Below, one piece after another: positions 11,173 to 23,030 of a DNA stretch of 64,000 bases. The stretch lies in contig OY726569.1 in NCBI GenBank assembly GCA_963383645.1, positions 27,522,570 to 27,586,569 on the forward strand, in the 5' to 3' direction. The translations under genes were made by a program, and so were the position numbers. Source of the stretch: Muscardinus avellanarius (Eukaryota > Chordata > Mammalia > Rodentia > Gliridae). The first letter of the stretch is position 1. Every line of letters starts with the position of its first letter. The notes under the pieces were generated by a model that saw nothing but the letters and a program-made list of their open reading frames with translations, did no database searches and was not told the DNA's origin.

Positions 11173-12178
11173 TATGACTTCACTTAAGGTGCTCTGGATC
11201 TCGAGTCAGTAGTATCTCAGACCCCACTACTCCTTTACTGGGTTGTATCACAGAGTCTCCAACCCAGAGAGTCGATAGAGGCTGCTTTAGACTGTGGGGG
11301 GTGCAAGATTGCACGTTCTCCTATGGTGTGATATCACTGCCACCGCCCCTCTCCCACTGGGTCAAGTCCCAGTGAGTACAGTACTGGGATTTCTCCTCTG
11401 TGGCCCACAATTTGACTTACTGTTCTTGAGTACGCAGATGTAGCTGTACTAAATTTGGTGAATTCGGTGCTGTTGCTGCCAGTGGCAATATGGCGCCGCT
11501 GCTACGCCCTCGGCTATGGGGCTGGCATTTTTTTTTTCTTGGTTTTGATTTCCACTCTGAATCCCTGCAGCGTGTGCTGAGCTCAGCCACTGGGAGCTTT
11601 AGATGCCCTCTGCGCCGAGAAATCCCGCCTGGCTGTTCCGCAGAGGCTCCCCTCGGCTTGCTGTGGCCGTCCCGTGAATTCGCCAGTGCCGCCGGCAGTA
11701 TGGCGCTGCTGCCCCGTCCTCGGGCGTGAAGCCGCGTCCTCGGGCATGAGGATCTCCTCTGTGGCTCTGTTCTCAGTCCGCTTTCTCTCTGGAGCCTGGT
11801 GATTTTTTTTGTTTCTCTGGTGATGTTGTTTTCTGGCTTTGAAAGGCGCTGATTTTATGGTAATGGAGATTTGTTGTTAGCGGGGCTCTTAAGCCCCGCT
11901 TTTCCTGGTCGCCATCTTCCCGGAAGTCCTATTTTTCTTTGTTTCCTAGCACGAATCATAATTCTTCCTAAATTTCAGCCCATCCTTGCATTAACACTAA
12001 CAACATCTGCTTTTTTCCACCTTATTAATAATGACTCAGTAGTGTGAACAAAAAGCAACTTTGATCTTCACATCTAATTTCTGTTCTAAGACTTACTACT
12101 ACCTTTGACCTGTTGCTGCTTTTATGTGTCTCAGTTCCTGATGGGGGTGAGACCATTTCACCAGAGTTCAGTAGTTAC

Positions 12179-12200
12179 GGACGTGACCACAAGGTGGCAG
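12179..12200 (+). promoter_or_regulatory. CTCF-like motif with adjacent CRE-like element upstream of TRAV13
   Basis: ccacaaggtggcag (12,187-12,200) matches the core CCANNAGRKGGCRS at every position. ggacgtgacc overlaps it on the left. CTCF occupancy near TRAV promoters is established for mouse and human, so a role in locus looping is plausible but inferred here from motif alone. Confidence 0.55.
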
Positions 12201-12319
12201 TCGACCTCAGCGGATGCTAAGTTGAGGCTTCATTTCTGTGGATTCTGATTGAATAGGCTTAGGGTGGAGCAGAGCTTTTTTCTTATTGGCAGGATAGGTA
12301 GTATGAGAAGCGACTCTAA

Positions 12320-12320
12320 T

Positions 12321-12379
<59 letters not shown>

Positions 12380-12556
12380 AGAAGAAGAAGAAGAAGGAGG
12401 AGGAGGAGGAGGAGGAGGAGGAGGAGGAGGAGGAGGAGGAGGAAGAAGAAGAAGAAGAAGAAGAAGAAGAAGAAGAAGAAGAAGAAAAGAGAAGAGAAGA
12501 GAAGAGAAGAGAAGAGAAGAGAAGAGAAGAGAAGAGAAGAGAAGAGAAGAGAGAAA
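12320..12556. repeat. Purine-only compound microsatellite (GA, GAA, GGA, GAAAA-type)
   Basis: This is an almost pure polypurine tract of about 235 bp on the + strand: GA units, then GGA, then GAA, then repeating agaga/gaaaa blocks. It ends about 60 bp before the TRAV13 start codon. Six-frame ORFs across it are low-complexity artefacts. Confidence 0.95.
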
Positions 12557-12620
12557 GTTGAAACAGAAGTAGCGCTCCGGGTAGATGCAAGTCTATGATC
12601 GGTCTTAATTGAGAAGAACA

Positions 12621-13090
12621 ATGAAGACAGCCATTCACGTTTTATTCACATTCTTGTGGCTACAGCTGGACTGTGAGTTGAGGATTTGGGAGCGACAGAG
12701 TATATTGCTGGATTCTCTTTAGATATCCAGGGAGAATACTGTGTTTATTCAGGCTTCCTGTAATTACTGACAACCTCTTATTTTTCTCTTTCTGCATAGC
12801 GGTAAGCCGAGGAGAGGAGGTGGGGCAGCATTCTTCTACCCTGAGAGTCCAGGAGGGAGACAGCGCTGTGATCAACTGCACTTATTCAGATGGTGCCTCA
12901 GACTACTTCCCTTGGTATAAGCAAGAAGCTGGAAAGGGGCCCCAGCTCATTACATACATTCGGTCAAATATGGACAGAAATCAAAACCAAAGATTCATGG
13001 TTTTACTGGACAAGAAAGCCAAGCACTTCTCCCTGCACATCAATGCCACCCAACCTGGAGATGCAGCTGTCTACTTCTGTGCAGCCAGCA
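12621..13090 (+). CDS. TRAV13: T-cell receptor alpha V segment, TRAV13 group, apparently functional
   Basis: Two exons. The leader (12,621-12,672) encodes MKTAIHVLFTFLWLQLD with the gtgagt donor right after it. The V exon (12,800-13,090) begins after the tctgcatag acceptor, and the 1+2 splice phase joins correctly. The V domain shows the first cysteine in INCTYSD, the conserved tryptophan in DYFPWYKQ, FSLHINATQPGDAAV and the second cysteine in YFCAAS. These match human TRAV13-1/13-2 closely. After RAG joining to a TRAJ segment it would encode the variable domain of an alpha chain at the T-cell surface. The frame is open from ATG to the recombination signal. The neighbours TRAV14/DV4 and TRAV9 follow in the human order. 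Confidence 0.93.
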
Positions 13091-13129
13091 CACGATGCTC
13101 CCCAGACACCTGCAGCCTGTCCTCAAACC
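13091..13129 (+). promoter_or_regulatory. TRAV13 recombination signal sequence (23-bp spacer)
   Basis: The heptamer CACGATG (13,091-13,097) keeps the critical CAC but departs from CACAGTG at two positions. A 23-bp spacer and the nonamer cctcaaacc (13,121-13,129, six of nine consensus) follow. Confidence 0.8.
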
Positions 13130-13988
13130 TGCCAGGGGGTGGAGCCACGCCCCTTCCTTTGTGCAGACTTTCCAGGACAACATTTGTCATATTGCTCTTA
13201 TGTAAGCGAAACCTAGCACATGAGCATTAAAAGTATGTAAAATGTAGGTTAGGTTGAAGATGACCCAAAAGAGTTAGGATATGTTTTGGCTAAATATTGC
13301 TGAATAATTATTTTCTAATTTATTTTTGTTGGACATATTTGAGGTATACATGATGTTTTTGGCATATGTATGCACAGTAAAAATGAACAGGTGAATGAAG
13401 AGATGCATAGGTCAAAGTACCAAGGACTTGGCAAAGAGCGTCCCTGCCCTCTGTGGGAACCCCAAATGCAGGTATCTTCACGTGTTCAGCAATCCTAAAA
13501 CTGTTCTTAATGGATTATCAAGGGTGAAGCTTTATCCTGAAATCCAGATTTTTAAAGATGAGATTACATTTGCTATTCAAAATTTAGCCATATAACTAAC
13601 CTCTTAGTATCAATATCAGCATCTCTGTTGTGTGTGGATTTCTAATCTTCAGATGATTATATTTGCCATTTTCTGATAATAAAGCCATGTATAATATGAG
13701 GCAACAATATGATATTGTTAATTAACAATATGATATTGTTAATTCTGTACCCAGAAAATCTGCTAAATTTGATACTAGGGCCATAGTTAATAAAATTGAA
13801 TTGTACTAGGGATTTCTATCAGAATAATAGATTTTAGCTGTTCTTGCCTAACACACAAAACAGTTGCTATGCAGGGGAACAGGTATGTTAATTTGCTTCA
13901 CTATGTGACTATTCTATTTTCTTATGTGTATGCTATAAAGTCTGTTCTGAATCTCCAATATATACAATTTATTTTATTTTGAGTTTGC
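13130..13988. other. Intergenic DNA downstream of TRAV13; possible ancient L1 trace
   Basis: I recognise nothing definite. Around 13,310-13,420 'gttggacatatttgaggtataca' resembles the 3' region of very old L1s. Confidence 0.35.
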
Positions 13989-15675
13989 TTATTTTTTTGG
14001 TTTTTATTGTGCTTTTATAGTTTCATATCATAATGTAAATCATGTTGACAATGACATACATGCACATGCTCTTGGTGCTCCCTCCTAATATGATGTACCC
14101 AGACTGATGATGTTATATATTCACATGTATACACATAGTCTATGGTAATATTTCTATTAATCAACCTAAGTCTTCCTCCACCCCTACACTTATAGCTACT
14201 CCCTGAAGTTGTCTCCTCATCATTTGGAGTTTCTCTTGAATTCCAATTACTTTCTATTTTGCACATATTAAAGAAAACATATGACCTTTCACTCTCTGTG
14301 ATTGGCTGATCTCACTTAACATAATGTTCTCCAGACCTTTCCATTTTCTTGAAAATGATGTATTTTGTTTTTCTTTATTACTGAGTAGAATTGCATTGTG
14401 TGTATTTCCCACAATTTTGTAATCTATTCATGTGTTGATGGATACCTAGGTTGATTCCATAGTTTGGCTATTATAAATTGTGCTGTTATGAACATGGGTA
14501 TGCATGCATATGTTACTGTAGTTCTCTGGTTTTTAACCCCTTTGGAAAGATACCCAGGAGTGGTATAGCTGGATCATATGGTAGATCTATTCCCAGTTTT
14601 CTAAGGACTTTCCACACTGGTCTCACTAGGATACAAAATCAATCTAAAGAAATCAGTTGCTTTTCTATATGCCAAAATAAATCCATAATGAAAGAAATAA
14701 AACAATTCTATTCACTATAACCTTGAAACCAAGAATATACCTTGGAACAAAACTAACCAAAGATGTAAAAGACATCTACAATGAAAACTATAAAACATTA
14801 AAGAAAGAAATTGAAGACGACCTTGGAAGATAGAAAGATATTCCTTGCTCATGGATAGGCAGAATAAATATCATCAAAATGGCCATTCTGACAAAAGCTA
14901 TCTACAGATTCAATGCAATTCCTATCAAAATACCAAGGACATTATTCATAGACCTAGAAAAATCAGTCTTGAATTTTATATGGAGAAAGAAAAGACCAAG
15001 AATAGCCAAAGCAATTTTCAGCAATAAGAACCATGCAGGAGGCATCACAATCCCTGACTTCAAACTATACTACAGAGCAATAGTAGTAAAACAGCATGGT
15101 ACTGGCACAACAACAGGCATACAGACCAGTGAAACAGAATAGAAGATATGACAAAGGGGGAAAACTCATACGCTGGAGAAAAGACAGCATTTTCAACAAA
15201 TGGTGCTGGGAGAACTGGCTACCCATTTGTAGAAAGATGGAACTAAATCCTTACCTCTCACTGTGCACTTGAATCAACTCAAGATGAATCAAAGACTTAG
15301 AAATTAGACGAGAGACTGTGAAGTTATTAGAGGAGGGCTCGACACACCAACATATAGGCACAGGTAGTAACTTTCTCAACAAGACCTCTAAAGAGCAGGA
15401 AATTAAAGCAAGAATTAACAAGTGGGATAGCATCAAACTAAAAAGTTTCTGCTCATCAAAAGAAACCATCAAGCCATGCGTGGTGACACAGGCTTGTAAT
15501 CTCAGCATTTGGGAGGCTGACACTGGAGGATCACTGTTTGTGGACAGCCTCAGCTACTTACTGAGGTACTCTGCAACTCAGTGAGACCTGGTTTCAAAAT
15601 AAAGAATAAAAAATAGGGCTGGGGGTATAGCTCAGATGTAGAATGCCCCTGGGTTCCAGCTCCAGTGCTAAAAAA

Positions 15676-15730
<55 letters not shown>

Positions 15731-16030
15731 GAAGGAAAGAGAAAGAGAAAAAAGAAACCATCAAGAACTTAAAAAGAAAGCCTACAGAACGGGAGTTCTT
15801 TACCAGCCACCATTCTGATAAAGGGCCAATATACAGAATATACAAAGAGCTCAAAAGTCTCTACACTAGGCAAACAAATAACTCAATGAAGAAATGGGAA
15901 ACTGAATTGAATAGGAACTTCACAAAAGAAGGATACAAATGGCCAATAGATATATGAAAAAAATGTTCAACATTATTAGCCATAAGAGAGATGCAAATCA
16001 AAACTATGCTGAGATTTCATCTAACCCTAA
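13989..16030 (-). mobile_element. 5'-inverted (twin-primed) L1
   Basis: 13,989-14,632 is the L1 3' end in antisense. 14,633-16,030 is the preceding ORF2 C-terminal region in sense. Only about 100 nt of L1 sequence seems missing between the two pieces. This head-to-head layout is the standard product of twin priming for a minus-strand insertion. A SINE has landed inside the inverted part. Confidence 0.75.
15474..15752 (+). mobile_element. SINE with long (GAAA)n tail inside the L1
   Basis: It is flanked by agaaaccatcaag at 15,461-15,473 and 15,753-15,765, a 13-bp target-site duplication. The A-tail has turned into a roughly 65-bp GAAA/GAAG microsatellite (15,671-15,735). Confidence 0.92.
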
Positions 16031-16264
16031 TTAAAAGAACAGAAAATCACCAAATAAATAACCTAATGACACACCTCAAAGTCCTTGAAAAACAGGAACA
16101 GTCTAACCCCAAAGCCAGTAAAAGACAGGAAAGTACTAAAATCAGAGCAGAAATCAATAAAGTAGAGAACAACAACAACAACAACAAAAATACAGAAAAT
16201 CAACAAAACCAAAAGTAGGTTTCTTGAAAAAAATTAACAAGATAGATAAACCACTAGCCAACTT

Positions 16265-16325
<61 letters not shown>

Positions 16326-18975
16326 GAATCAACCCAGATTACAAAGGAGATTACTACTGACAGTGTAGAAATTTGGAGGATTATCAGAAAATACTTTGAA
16401 AAACTATACTTCAACAAAATGAAAAATCTGGAGGAAAATTGACAACTTTCTAGATAAATACAACCTGTCTAAACTGAGTCAAGAAGATATAGAAAATTTA
16501 AACCAATCAATAACAATCAAAGAGATTGAAATAGGAATAAAGAGCCTACCATCAAAGAAAAGCCCAGGACCAGATGGTTTTGCAAGTGAATTTTGTAAAA
16601 CCTTTATAGAAGACCTAATCCCTATACTCCTGAATCTATTTCATAAAATAGAAACAAAATTAGACTCTCCCAAATACATTCTATGAAGCCCAAATCACAT
16701 TAATGTCAAAACCAAATAAAAAAAGTTCAAGGAAGGAAAACTACAGGCCTATATCATTGATGAACTTGGATGCAAAACTGCTAAACAAAATACTAGCAAC
16801 AGTATTCAAAACCACATCAAGAAAATCATACACCATGACCAAGTAGGGTTCATCCCAGGGATGTAAGACTAATTCAACATATGGCAATCAATCCATGTAA
16901 TTCATTATATAAACAGAATCAAAGACAAAAAAAAACATGATCATTTCAATAGATGCTGAAAAAGCACTTGAAAAAAAAATCCAACATCCATTTATGCTAA
17001 AAAATGCTGCAGAGAATTAGAATAGAAGGAGCATACCTCAACATCATAAAGGCAATCTACAATAGGCCCACAGCCAACATCATATTAAATGGAGAAAAAC
17101 TGTGAGAATTCCCCCTAAAAACAGGAAGAACAGAAGGATGTCCATTATCACCACTTCTTTTCAATATAGCACTTGAGACTCTAGCCAGAGCAATCAGGCA
17201 AGAAAAGGAAATCAAAGGAGTACAAATAGGAAAATAACTCAGGCTTTCACTATTTGCAGAAGACATGATACTATACTTAAAATACCCAATAAAGTCAACC
17301 AAAAGGCTTATCAAAATTATCAACAAATTCAGCAAGGTATTTGGATATAAAATCAATCTTAAAAAATTGGAAGCTTTTCTGTATGCCAACAATAAATCCA
17401 CTAAGGAAGAATTCCAGAAAATACTTCCACTCAGAATATCCCACAAAAAATAAAATACTTAGGAATAAACTTAATCAAGGAGGTAAAGGATGTCTACAAA
17501 GAAAATTATAAAACATTGAAAAAAGAAATTGACCAAGATCTTAGAAGATGGAAAGATCTTCCATGTTCAAGGATAGGCAGAATAAATATCATTAAAATGG
17601 CCATACTTCCAAATGTGATCTACAGATTCAATGCAATACCCATTAAATCACCAAGAGCATTCCTCACAGACATATAAATATTAGTCCTTAAATTCATTTG
17701 GAACAACAAAAAACCCAGAATATCCAACAGAATGGGAAAAGATTTTTGTCAACTACTCCTCCAATAGAGGACTAATATCTAGAATATACAGAGAACTCAA
17801 GCAACTCAGCACTAAGAAAACAAATAACCTAATAAAAACCTGGATAAGTAGCAAGGCATGATGGCACACACTTGTAATCCCTGCACTTGGGAGGCGGAGA
17901 CAGGAGGATTGTGCAGGTTCAAAGCCAGCTGGGCTGGCTTAAGAGACCCTGTTTCCAAATAAAAACTATAAAAATTGGGTGTCTTGGAGTATAGCTTGAA
18001 GGTAGAAGTGTTTCCAGGAACCCCAGTACCACTAAAACAAACAAACAAACAAACAAACAAACTGGGCAAATAAACTAAATAGACACTTTACGAAGGAAGA
18101 AATTAAAATGGCTAATAAATGCATGAAAAAAATGCTCAGCATCATTTAGCAATCAGAGAGATGCAAATCAAAACTACCCTGAGGTTTCACCTAACTCCAA
18201 CTAGAATGGCAATCATTCAAAACACAAACAACAACCAATGCTGGCGAGGATATGGAGAAGTAGGAGTTCTACTACATTGTTGGTGGTATTGCAAATTAGT
18301 ACAACCACTTTGGAAAACACCACGGAGGATCCTCAGAAAAATAGGAATGAACTTACCATATGATCCAGCAATACCACTTCTGGGTATCTACCCCAAAGAA
18401 AGGAAACTAAACTACCAAACTAATGCATGTGTATCTATGTTCATAGCTGCATAATTCACCATAGCCAAACTATGGAACAAGCCAAGATGTCCATCAACAG
18501 ATGAATGGATTACAAAACTATGGGATATGTACACAATGGAATTTTACTCAGCCATAAAGAAAAACACAATTATGTCATTTACAGGAAAATGGATGGAACT
18601 GGAGGACATTGTTATGTGAGATTAGTCAGTCACAAAAATATAAGAAATAAAATGCTCTCCCTAATATGTGGAAGCTAGGGAGAAAATGGGTCATAGGAGG
18701 AACTGTAGAAGAAGAAGGAGATACTATATATGAGCAAATAAGGAGATCTAACTGAGGGATGGGAGGAGGTAAGAGGGAAATTCCCTAATGTACATGATGT
18801 ACATTCACAAACATATCAAAGTCAATCACTAAGCCAAACATAAGAAGGAGGGAGGGGGAGAAAAAGGGGTGGGAATTGGGTCAGGGATAATTGGGTGATG
18901 TGTGCATGTATGTCTCCACCATCTTGTACTCCATTGAGATGTATGACTATAATGCACCAATAAAAAATTTTTTTA
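16031..18975 (+). mobile_element. 3'-terminal L1 fragment (ORF2 to poly-A end)
   Basis: Sense ORF2 text runs from about 16,040 (including a GA microsatellite at 16,267-16,319). It passes through reverse-transcriptase-region text near 16,560-17,280 and on to the 3' UTR, ending aatgcaccaataaaaaa near 18,965. Stops and frameshifts abound, and part of ORF2 is deleted near 17,735. Its 3' end is the best in-window match for the tail of the composite element at 25,773-26,050. Confidence 0.85.
17850..18061 (+). mobile_element. SINE within the L1, (AAAC)n tail
   Basis: The B1-like left half begins near 17,850. The right half reads ttggagtatagcttgaaggta and the tail is six AAAC units. Confidence 0.88.
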
Positions 18976-19504
18976 AATGAACTTAGTTTTTTTTCTCCTA
19001 TTGTTTAATCCATGACAGGCAACTGGACCAACATTGTAAATGAGGAGGCATATGTACCTGTTAATAGGTAGACCAAAAGAGCTGCAGTGATTAGTAGAAA
19101 CAGCTTTAGCATGTATGAATAAAACGAAGGATTTCTACCTTAAAATAAGCAATGTTGTACATAGATGTGAGGATACAGAATTATTAAATCTTATATCATT
19201 TCCAAAAATCATTTTCTTTCCAACATACTCATATTTGTTTTCAGGTTTAATGGTTACCAAACTAAGAGCTGGTCAATTCAAAAAAGTGTGGGTAGAATGA
19301 GACCATCAGTCAGAACACAGAGCAGTTTGATGTGACACAGGCCACTTTGCTACCCCAGGAAACCTCTGTTTCCTGTTCTGTGCTGCAGCAGCAGCAGTGG
19401 GTAGCTCAGTGGTGTCTCCCTTCTCCCTCTCAGGGTCCTCTCAGTGCAGAGCTCTAAAGCTGAGGAAGGGTAAGATATTTTCCCTCTAGAGGAAAAATGC
19501 AGTC
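18976..19504. other. TRAV14/DV4 upstream region
   Basis: Unique sequence immediately upstream of the leader and presumably holding the promoter. A CAG run (19,385-19,398) and gatgtgacac (19,330) are visible. I found no strong CTCF motif. Confidence 0.4.
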
Positions 19505-20005
19505 ATGGTGCTTTCCAAGTTGCTAAGTTGGTCCTGGCATCAGTGTGGCTGGGTAGGGATGGTCCCCAAGGGAAGGGGCCTCCTCTGTGACTTGGGGACT
19601 GGGGGCAAGCAGTATCTCATGGGGATTTGGGAAAGAGGGACAACAGGATGTAAAAATGGAGCTTCTTTGTCCCACACCACTTGTGCCTAAATTTTCTGAT
19701 TCTACATTTCCCCCTTAGGGCCAGCAGGTCATTCAAGTGCAGCTAGTGGTGTGGGAACAGGAGGAGGCTGTGGTTCTGTACTGCATCTATGACACCAGTG
19801 CTGGAAGTTATGCTCTTCTTTGGTACAAGCAGCCCAACAGTGGAGAGATGGGCTTCCCAATTCATCAGGATTCTTTCAACCAGCAGAGCGCCACAGATGG
19901 TCACTGCACAGTGAATTTCTGGAAGGCCAGAAAATCCATCCAGCCCGTCATCTCAGCCTCACAGCTGGGGGACTTAGTGGTGTATTTCTGTGTGCCAAGA
20001 GAGGC
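19505..20005 (+). CDS. TRAV14DV4: T-cell receptor alpha/delta V segment, TRAV14/DV4
   Basis: The leader exon is 19,505-19,552 (donor ggtaggg) and the V exon 19,719-20,005 (acceptor ccccttag). The V domain shows the first cysteine in VVLYCIYDTS, the tryptophan in LLWYKQPNSGEM and FWKARKS, then ISASQLGD and the second cysteine in VYFCVPREA. This is the TRAV14/DV4 pattern, whose human member can join either J-alpha or D/J-delta. The leader is odd: it is 48 nt where 49 is expected, and the V exon phase is shifted correspondingly. The spliced frame therefore stays open, but leader residues from about position 8 on are out of the ancestral frame and poorly hydrophobic. One codon of FR1 is also missing, and an extra cysteine lies in DGHCTVNF. 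Function is uncertain. Confidence 0.88.
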
Positions 20006-20044
20006 CACAGTGAGAGCACTGCTAAACGGAACATAGAGAAACGC
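20006..20044 (+). promoter_or_regulatory. TRAV14/DV4 recombination signal sequence (23-bp spacer)
   Basis: A perfect CACAGTG (20,006-20,012), a 23-bp spacer, then gagaaacgc (20,036-20,044), a poor nonamer with four of nine consensus bases. Confidence 0.75.
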
Positions 20045-20489
20045 AGGGGTCTGCTGGAGGGACCCAGGAAGGGAGTCGCCATGCCAGTCAGGACGTGGCC
20101 AGGGCTGTGCAGCACAGGCGTCCTGTTGGAGGGAAAGCACACTAAAAAGATACCTCTGTTGGTCCATAGACTACATCAGAGTTGTCACTAATAAACAATA
20201 TCCATTTCCCTGAATCTTCAGATTGAAGGTAGACACAGGTTTTTGATGGAACAGTGAAAACGAAGAACAATAATAAAGCACTATTTGAGCATCAGACTGA
20301 GATGGAAGAATTGGCTAGGAAAATCAGAAAAATGAGACTAAAAAATTAGTTAAAATACGTATGAGTTGTTAGATATTCAAATACATTTCCCAATACATAA
20401 TTATTAATAAGCATGTTACAGGCATTGTTTTAAAAATACAGGCCTTGGAATCTCTTTGTGTGTTTCCTTCTTTAAAAACATCCTATTAG
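20045..20489. other. Intergenic DNA, nothing recognised
   Basis: Unique sequence downstream of TRAV14/DV4. No gene or clear repeat. Confidence 0.4.
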
Positions 20490-20696
20490 TCAGGTGTGGT
20501 GGCACATGCTTGTAATCTCAGCATTTGGGAGGCGGAGACAGGAGGATCTCAGTTTGTGGCCATCTTCAGCTACTTAATGAGGCCCTTTGCAACTCATTGC
20601 GACCCTGTTTCAAAATAGAGAACAAAAAATAGGGCTTGGGGTGTAGCTCGAAGGTATAATGTTCCTGGGTTCCATCTCTAGTACTGCAAAAAAATC
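20490..20696 (+). mobile_element. SINE, B1-ID dimer type
   Basis: Starts agtcaggtgtggtgg and ends in the ID-like half ggcttggggtgtagctcg with a tact-gcaaaaaaa tail. Confidence 0.9.
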
Positions 20697-21211
20697 ATAT
20701 TATTTTATTCTATTACATGGATTAGTTTGCTTTAGGTTTGCTTGCTGGGAGTAAATGATCCTCACAGTTACTTTCTAGAGTTGTTGCTATGGTGAGTACT
20801 TTGTGCCCAGTTTTCTGTCTTCTTCATACTTGGAACATGAAGAGCTCAGTTTCCTTGCTGAAGGTTACCTTGGCCCTCACATGCACACATATTTGGTAGT
20901 TTGTGGCTTTCACAAAGACATGAGGAGAATCTCCCCCATAGAGAGACAAGCCTCTTTTTTTGTATATATAGAAGGCATCTTTCTCCTAAATTCTTACCAT
21001 ATTATTAATAGATTAAGTTCCTCCTTTCACTATAATGCTTTCATATGTTTTATTTACTTCTGCCGATCTGTTTCATTCTATGCCAATCTCAGAAAGTAGT
21101 TTTATAGTAAAATTACTTACATGTTAGAGTATATGACTCCTCAACAGTACACTTTTCCAAGAATTTTTGGTAACTCTTGTACATTTAACACAATGTAAAA
21201 ATTGACAACTG
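20697..21211. other. Intergenic DNA, nothing recognised
   Basis: The ORF at 20,803-21,099 has no recognisable domain and no coding context. Confidence 0.4.
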
Positions 21212-21431
21212 TGCCGGGCATGGTGGCACACGCTTGTAATTCCCGCGCTTGGGAGGAGGAGACAGGAGGATCACGCAGGTTCAAAGCCAGCCCCACTGGG
21301 TTAAGAGACCCTGTTTCCAAAAATAAAAGAAGTATAAAATAGGTCTAGGAGTGTAGCCTGGAGGTAGAAGGGCTTCCAGGAACCCCAGTACCACCACCAC
21401 CAAAAAAAAAAGAAAAAAAAAAAAAAAGAAA
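21212..21431 (+). mobile_element. SINE with interrupted A-rich tail
   Basis: gccgggcatggtggcac start; right half ggtctaggagtgtagcctgg; tail with a CAC triplet run and poly-A broken by G. Confidence 0.9.
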
Positions 21432-22194
21432 AGGACAACTGTGTTTCTTTTTCTTCATATTTAATAATGGTCTATTTTAATTCTAGAGTTCTCAGAGAAA
21501 ATTCACTGGCCTTGATTCACTGGTGGGGGCAGTCAGTCTCCTATTAGTACCCAGATATGAAACATGCCCTATCCTGGGTGCTAGAAAGTTTAGGTTGGCA
21601 GGCCTCTGACCTCATCCTGCCTATGAGGGAGTTGATACCTAACAATGTATTTTGAAAATAGTTTTCTCTTTTTCTATAATAAAATAAAATATTTATAGAA
21701 CAAAAAAGAAAAAACCTTCTCACTAATTCAAATGAAAAAGTTCGAAAACCAGAATAATGAAATTATATTTAATGAATATATTGATATATAAAACATTAAC
21801 TTATTGTTTTTAATTTATGGAAATGTTTTTTCTCAATTCATAATTAACTTTTTATGTTTTGCAATTTTATTTTGGAGGTTCTTATCTTTGATTGAATTTC
21901 TCTAAATCGGTTCATACATATCTGTCTCCCTCCCTCCTTCTCTATTTATAATATATGTATATATAAGCACTCTACTTAATTTTCTTTTACATATTCACTT
22001 TTATAGGTTATTTAAGAAGCATGGTGATTATAGAGCGAAGAGTCTTTAACTTTCAAAGCTGCAATGTGCTCATATTATCTAGACCATTTAAGTTTCAATG
22101 GCACTAGCTCTTATATAAAGATACAAATATTTAATTTAGGAAATTAAACAGGAGGAAGAATAATGTAGCTTGAGTTTAATTTTTTAAATTTTTA
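21432..22194. other. AT-rich intergenic DNA, nothing recognised
   Basis: Low-complexity AT text around 21,660-22,000. No gene. Confidence 0.4.
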
Positions 22195-22388
22195 AATTTT
22201 TTTTGGTGGTACTGGGGTTCCTGGAAACCCATCTTCCTCCGGGCTACATTCCCAGACCTATTTTTTTATATTTTACTTGGAAACAGGATCTCTTAAGCCA
22301 GCAAAGCTGGCTTCGAACCTGAGCAATCCTCCTGTCTCAGCCTCCCAAGTGTGGGGATTACAAGCGTGCATCACCACTCCCGGATGGA
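22195..22388 (-). mobile_element. SINE, antisense
   Basis: Opens ggtggtactggggttcctgg and closes with the B1 half caccactcccgg. Confidence 0.9.
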
Positions 22389-23030
22389 ATTTTAAAAAAA
22401 CTTAGTAAAACAAAAAACAAAAAACCATTCAATGGCTATTGTGTTGCAAATTTTGAGCCAAGAATCCATTTCTTTTAATGACCTTGTTATATTTCTAGCA
22501 TCAAAGAGCTTAATTTCTACATGATGAGTCTTCCTTACCCCTACCAATCTCATTCATTAATAGTTACTGGCTCTTAGAGGGACACTGAAGGGGCAGAGCA
22601 TGAATTCTCTCTGTGCTTTCACTTTCATCTTCTGAAAATTTCTCTTTCACTTCATCTTCTGAAAAAGACTGAATCCATTAATAATGACTTGATTTCTTAT
22701 TACTTCCTATGATTCCAACTCAAAAAATGTTATGACACTTCAATGGGTTGCTGGCTGGCTTACAATAGATATATGAGAAAATGAAGGCTCCTATTAAAAT
22801 GTCCAAGCAATGTTTATCCTTTCAACTACAGAAACAACCTGGAGAATTCTACTTAAGCATGTTCATTTAAGGTAGAGTTCTAAAAGAAAAAAGCAGACTT
22901 TAGAGGTTATGATAGTTCTCCTTTAGATTTACAAGAGCCATCTGGGTACTGATGTTCCTTATAAATGAGGTCAAGAATGGGGTCAGAGTTCTTTCAGTCC
23001 TTGAAAAAAGTCAGCCAGTTCATGCTCTGC
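22389..23030. other. TRAV9 upstream region
   Basis: Unique DNA leading to the TRAV9 promoter. No repeat or gene recognised. Confidence 0.4.

Larger units (their letters stand above)
9150..11929 (-). mobile_element. L1 element with 5' UTR and intact ORF1, rearranged interior
   Basis: On the - strand the 5' end (about 11,929) reads ggacttccgggaagatggcg, an L1 5' UTR-like start. ORF1 occupies 11,172-10,243. An L1 3'-end-like tail (ttaattggtgcactgtattc antisense) lies at 9,150-9,310. An 11-bp match, tatttttcttt, occurs just outside both ends (about 9,136 and 11,930) and may be the target-site duplication. Between 9,490 and 10,200 the sequence instead looks like older L1 ORF2 in + orientation, so ORF2 is missing and the interior is a mosaic. 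Confidence 0.7.

Noticed and set aside
12207..12638. Long S-, L-, R- and E-rich ORFs on both strands
   Set aside because: Low-complexity translations of the polypurine microsatellite upstream of TRAV13.
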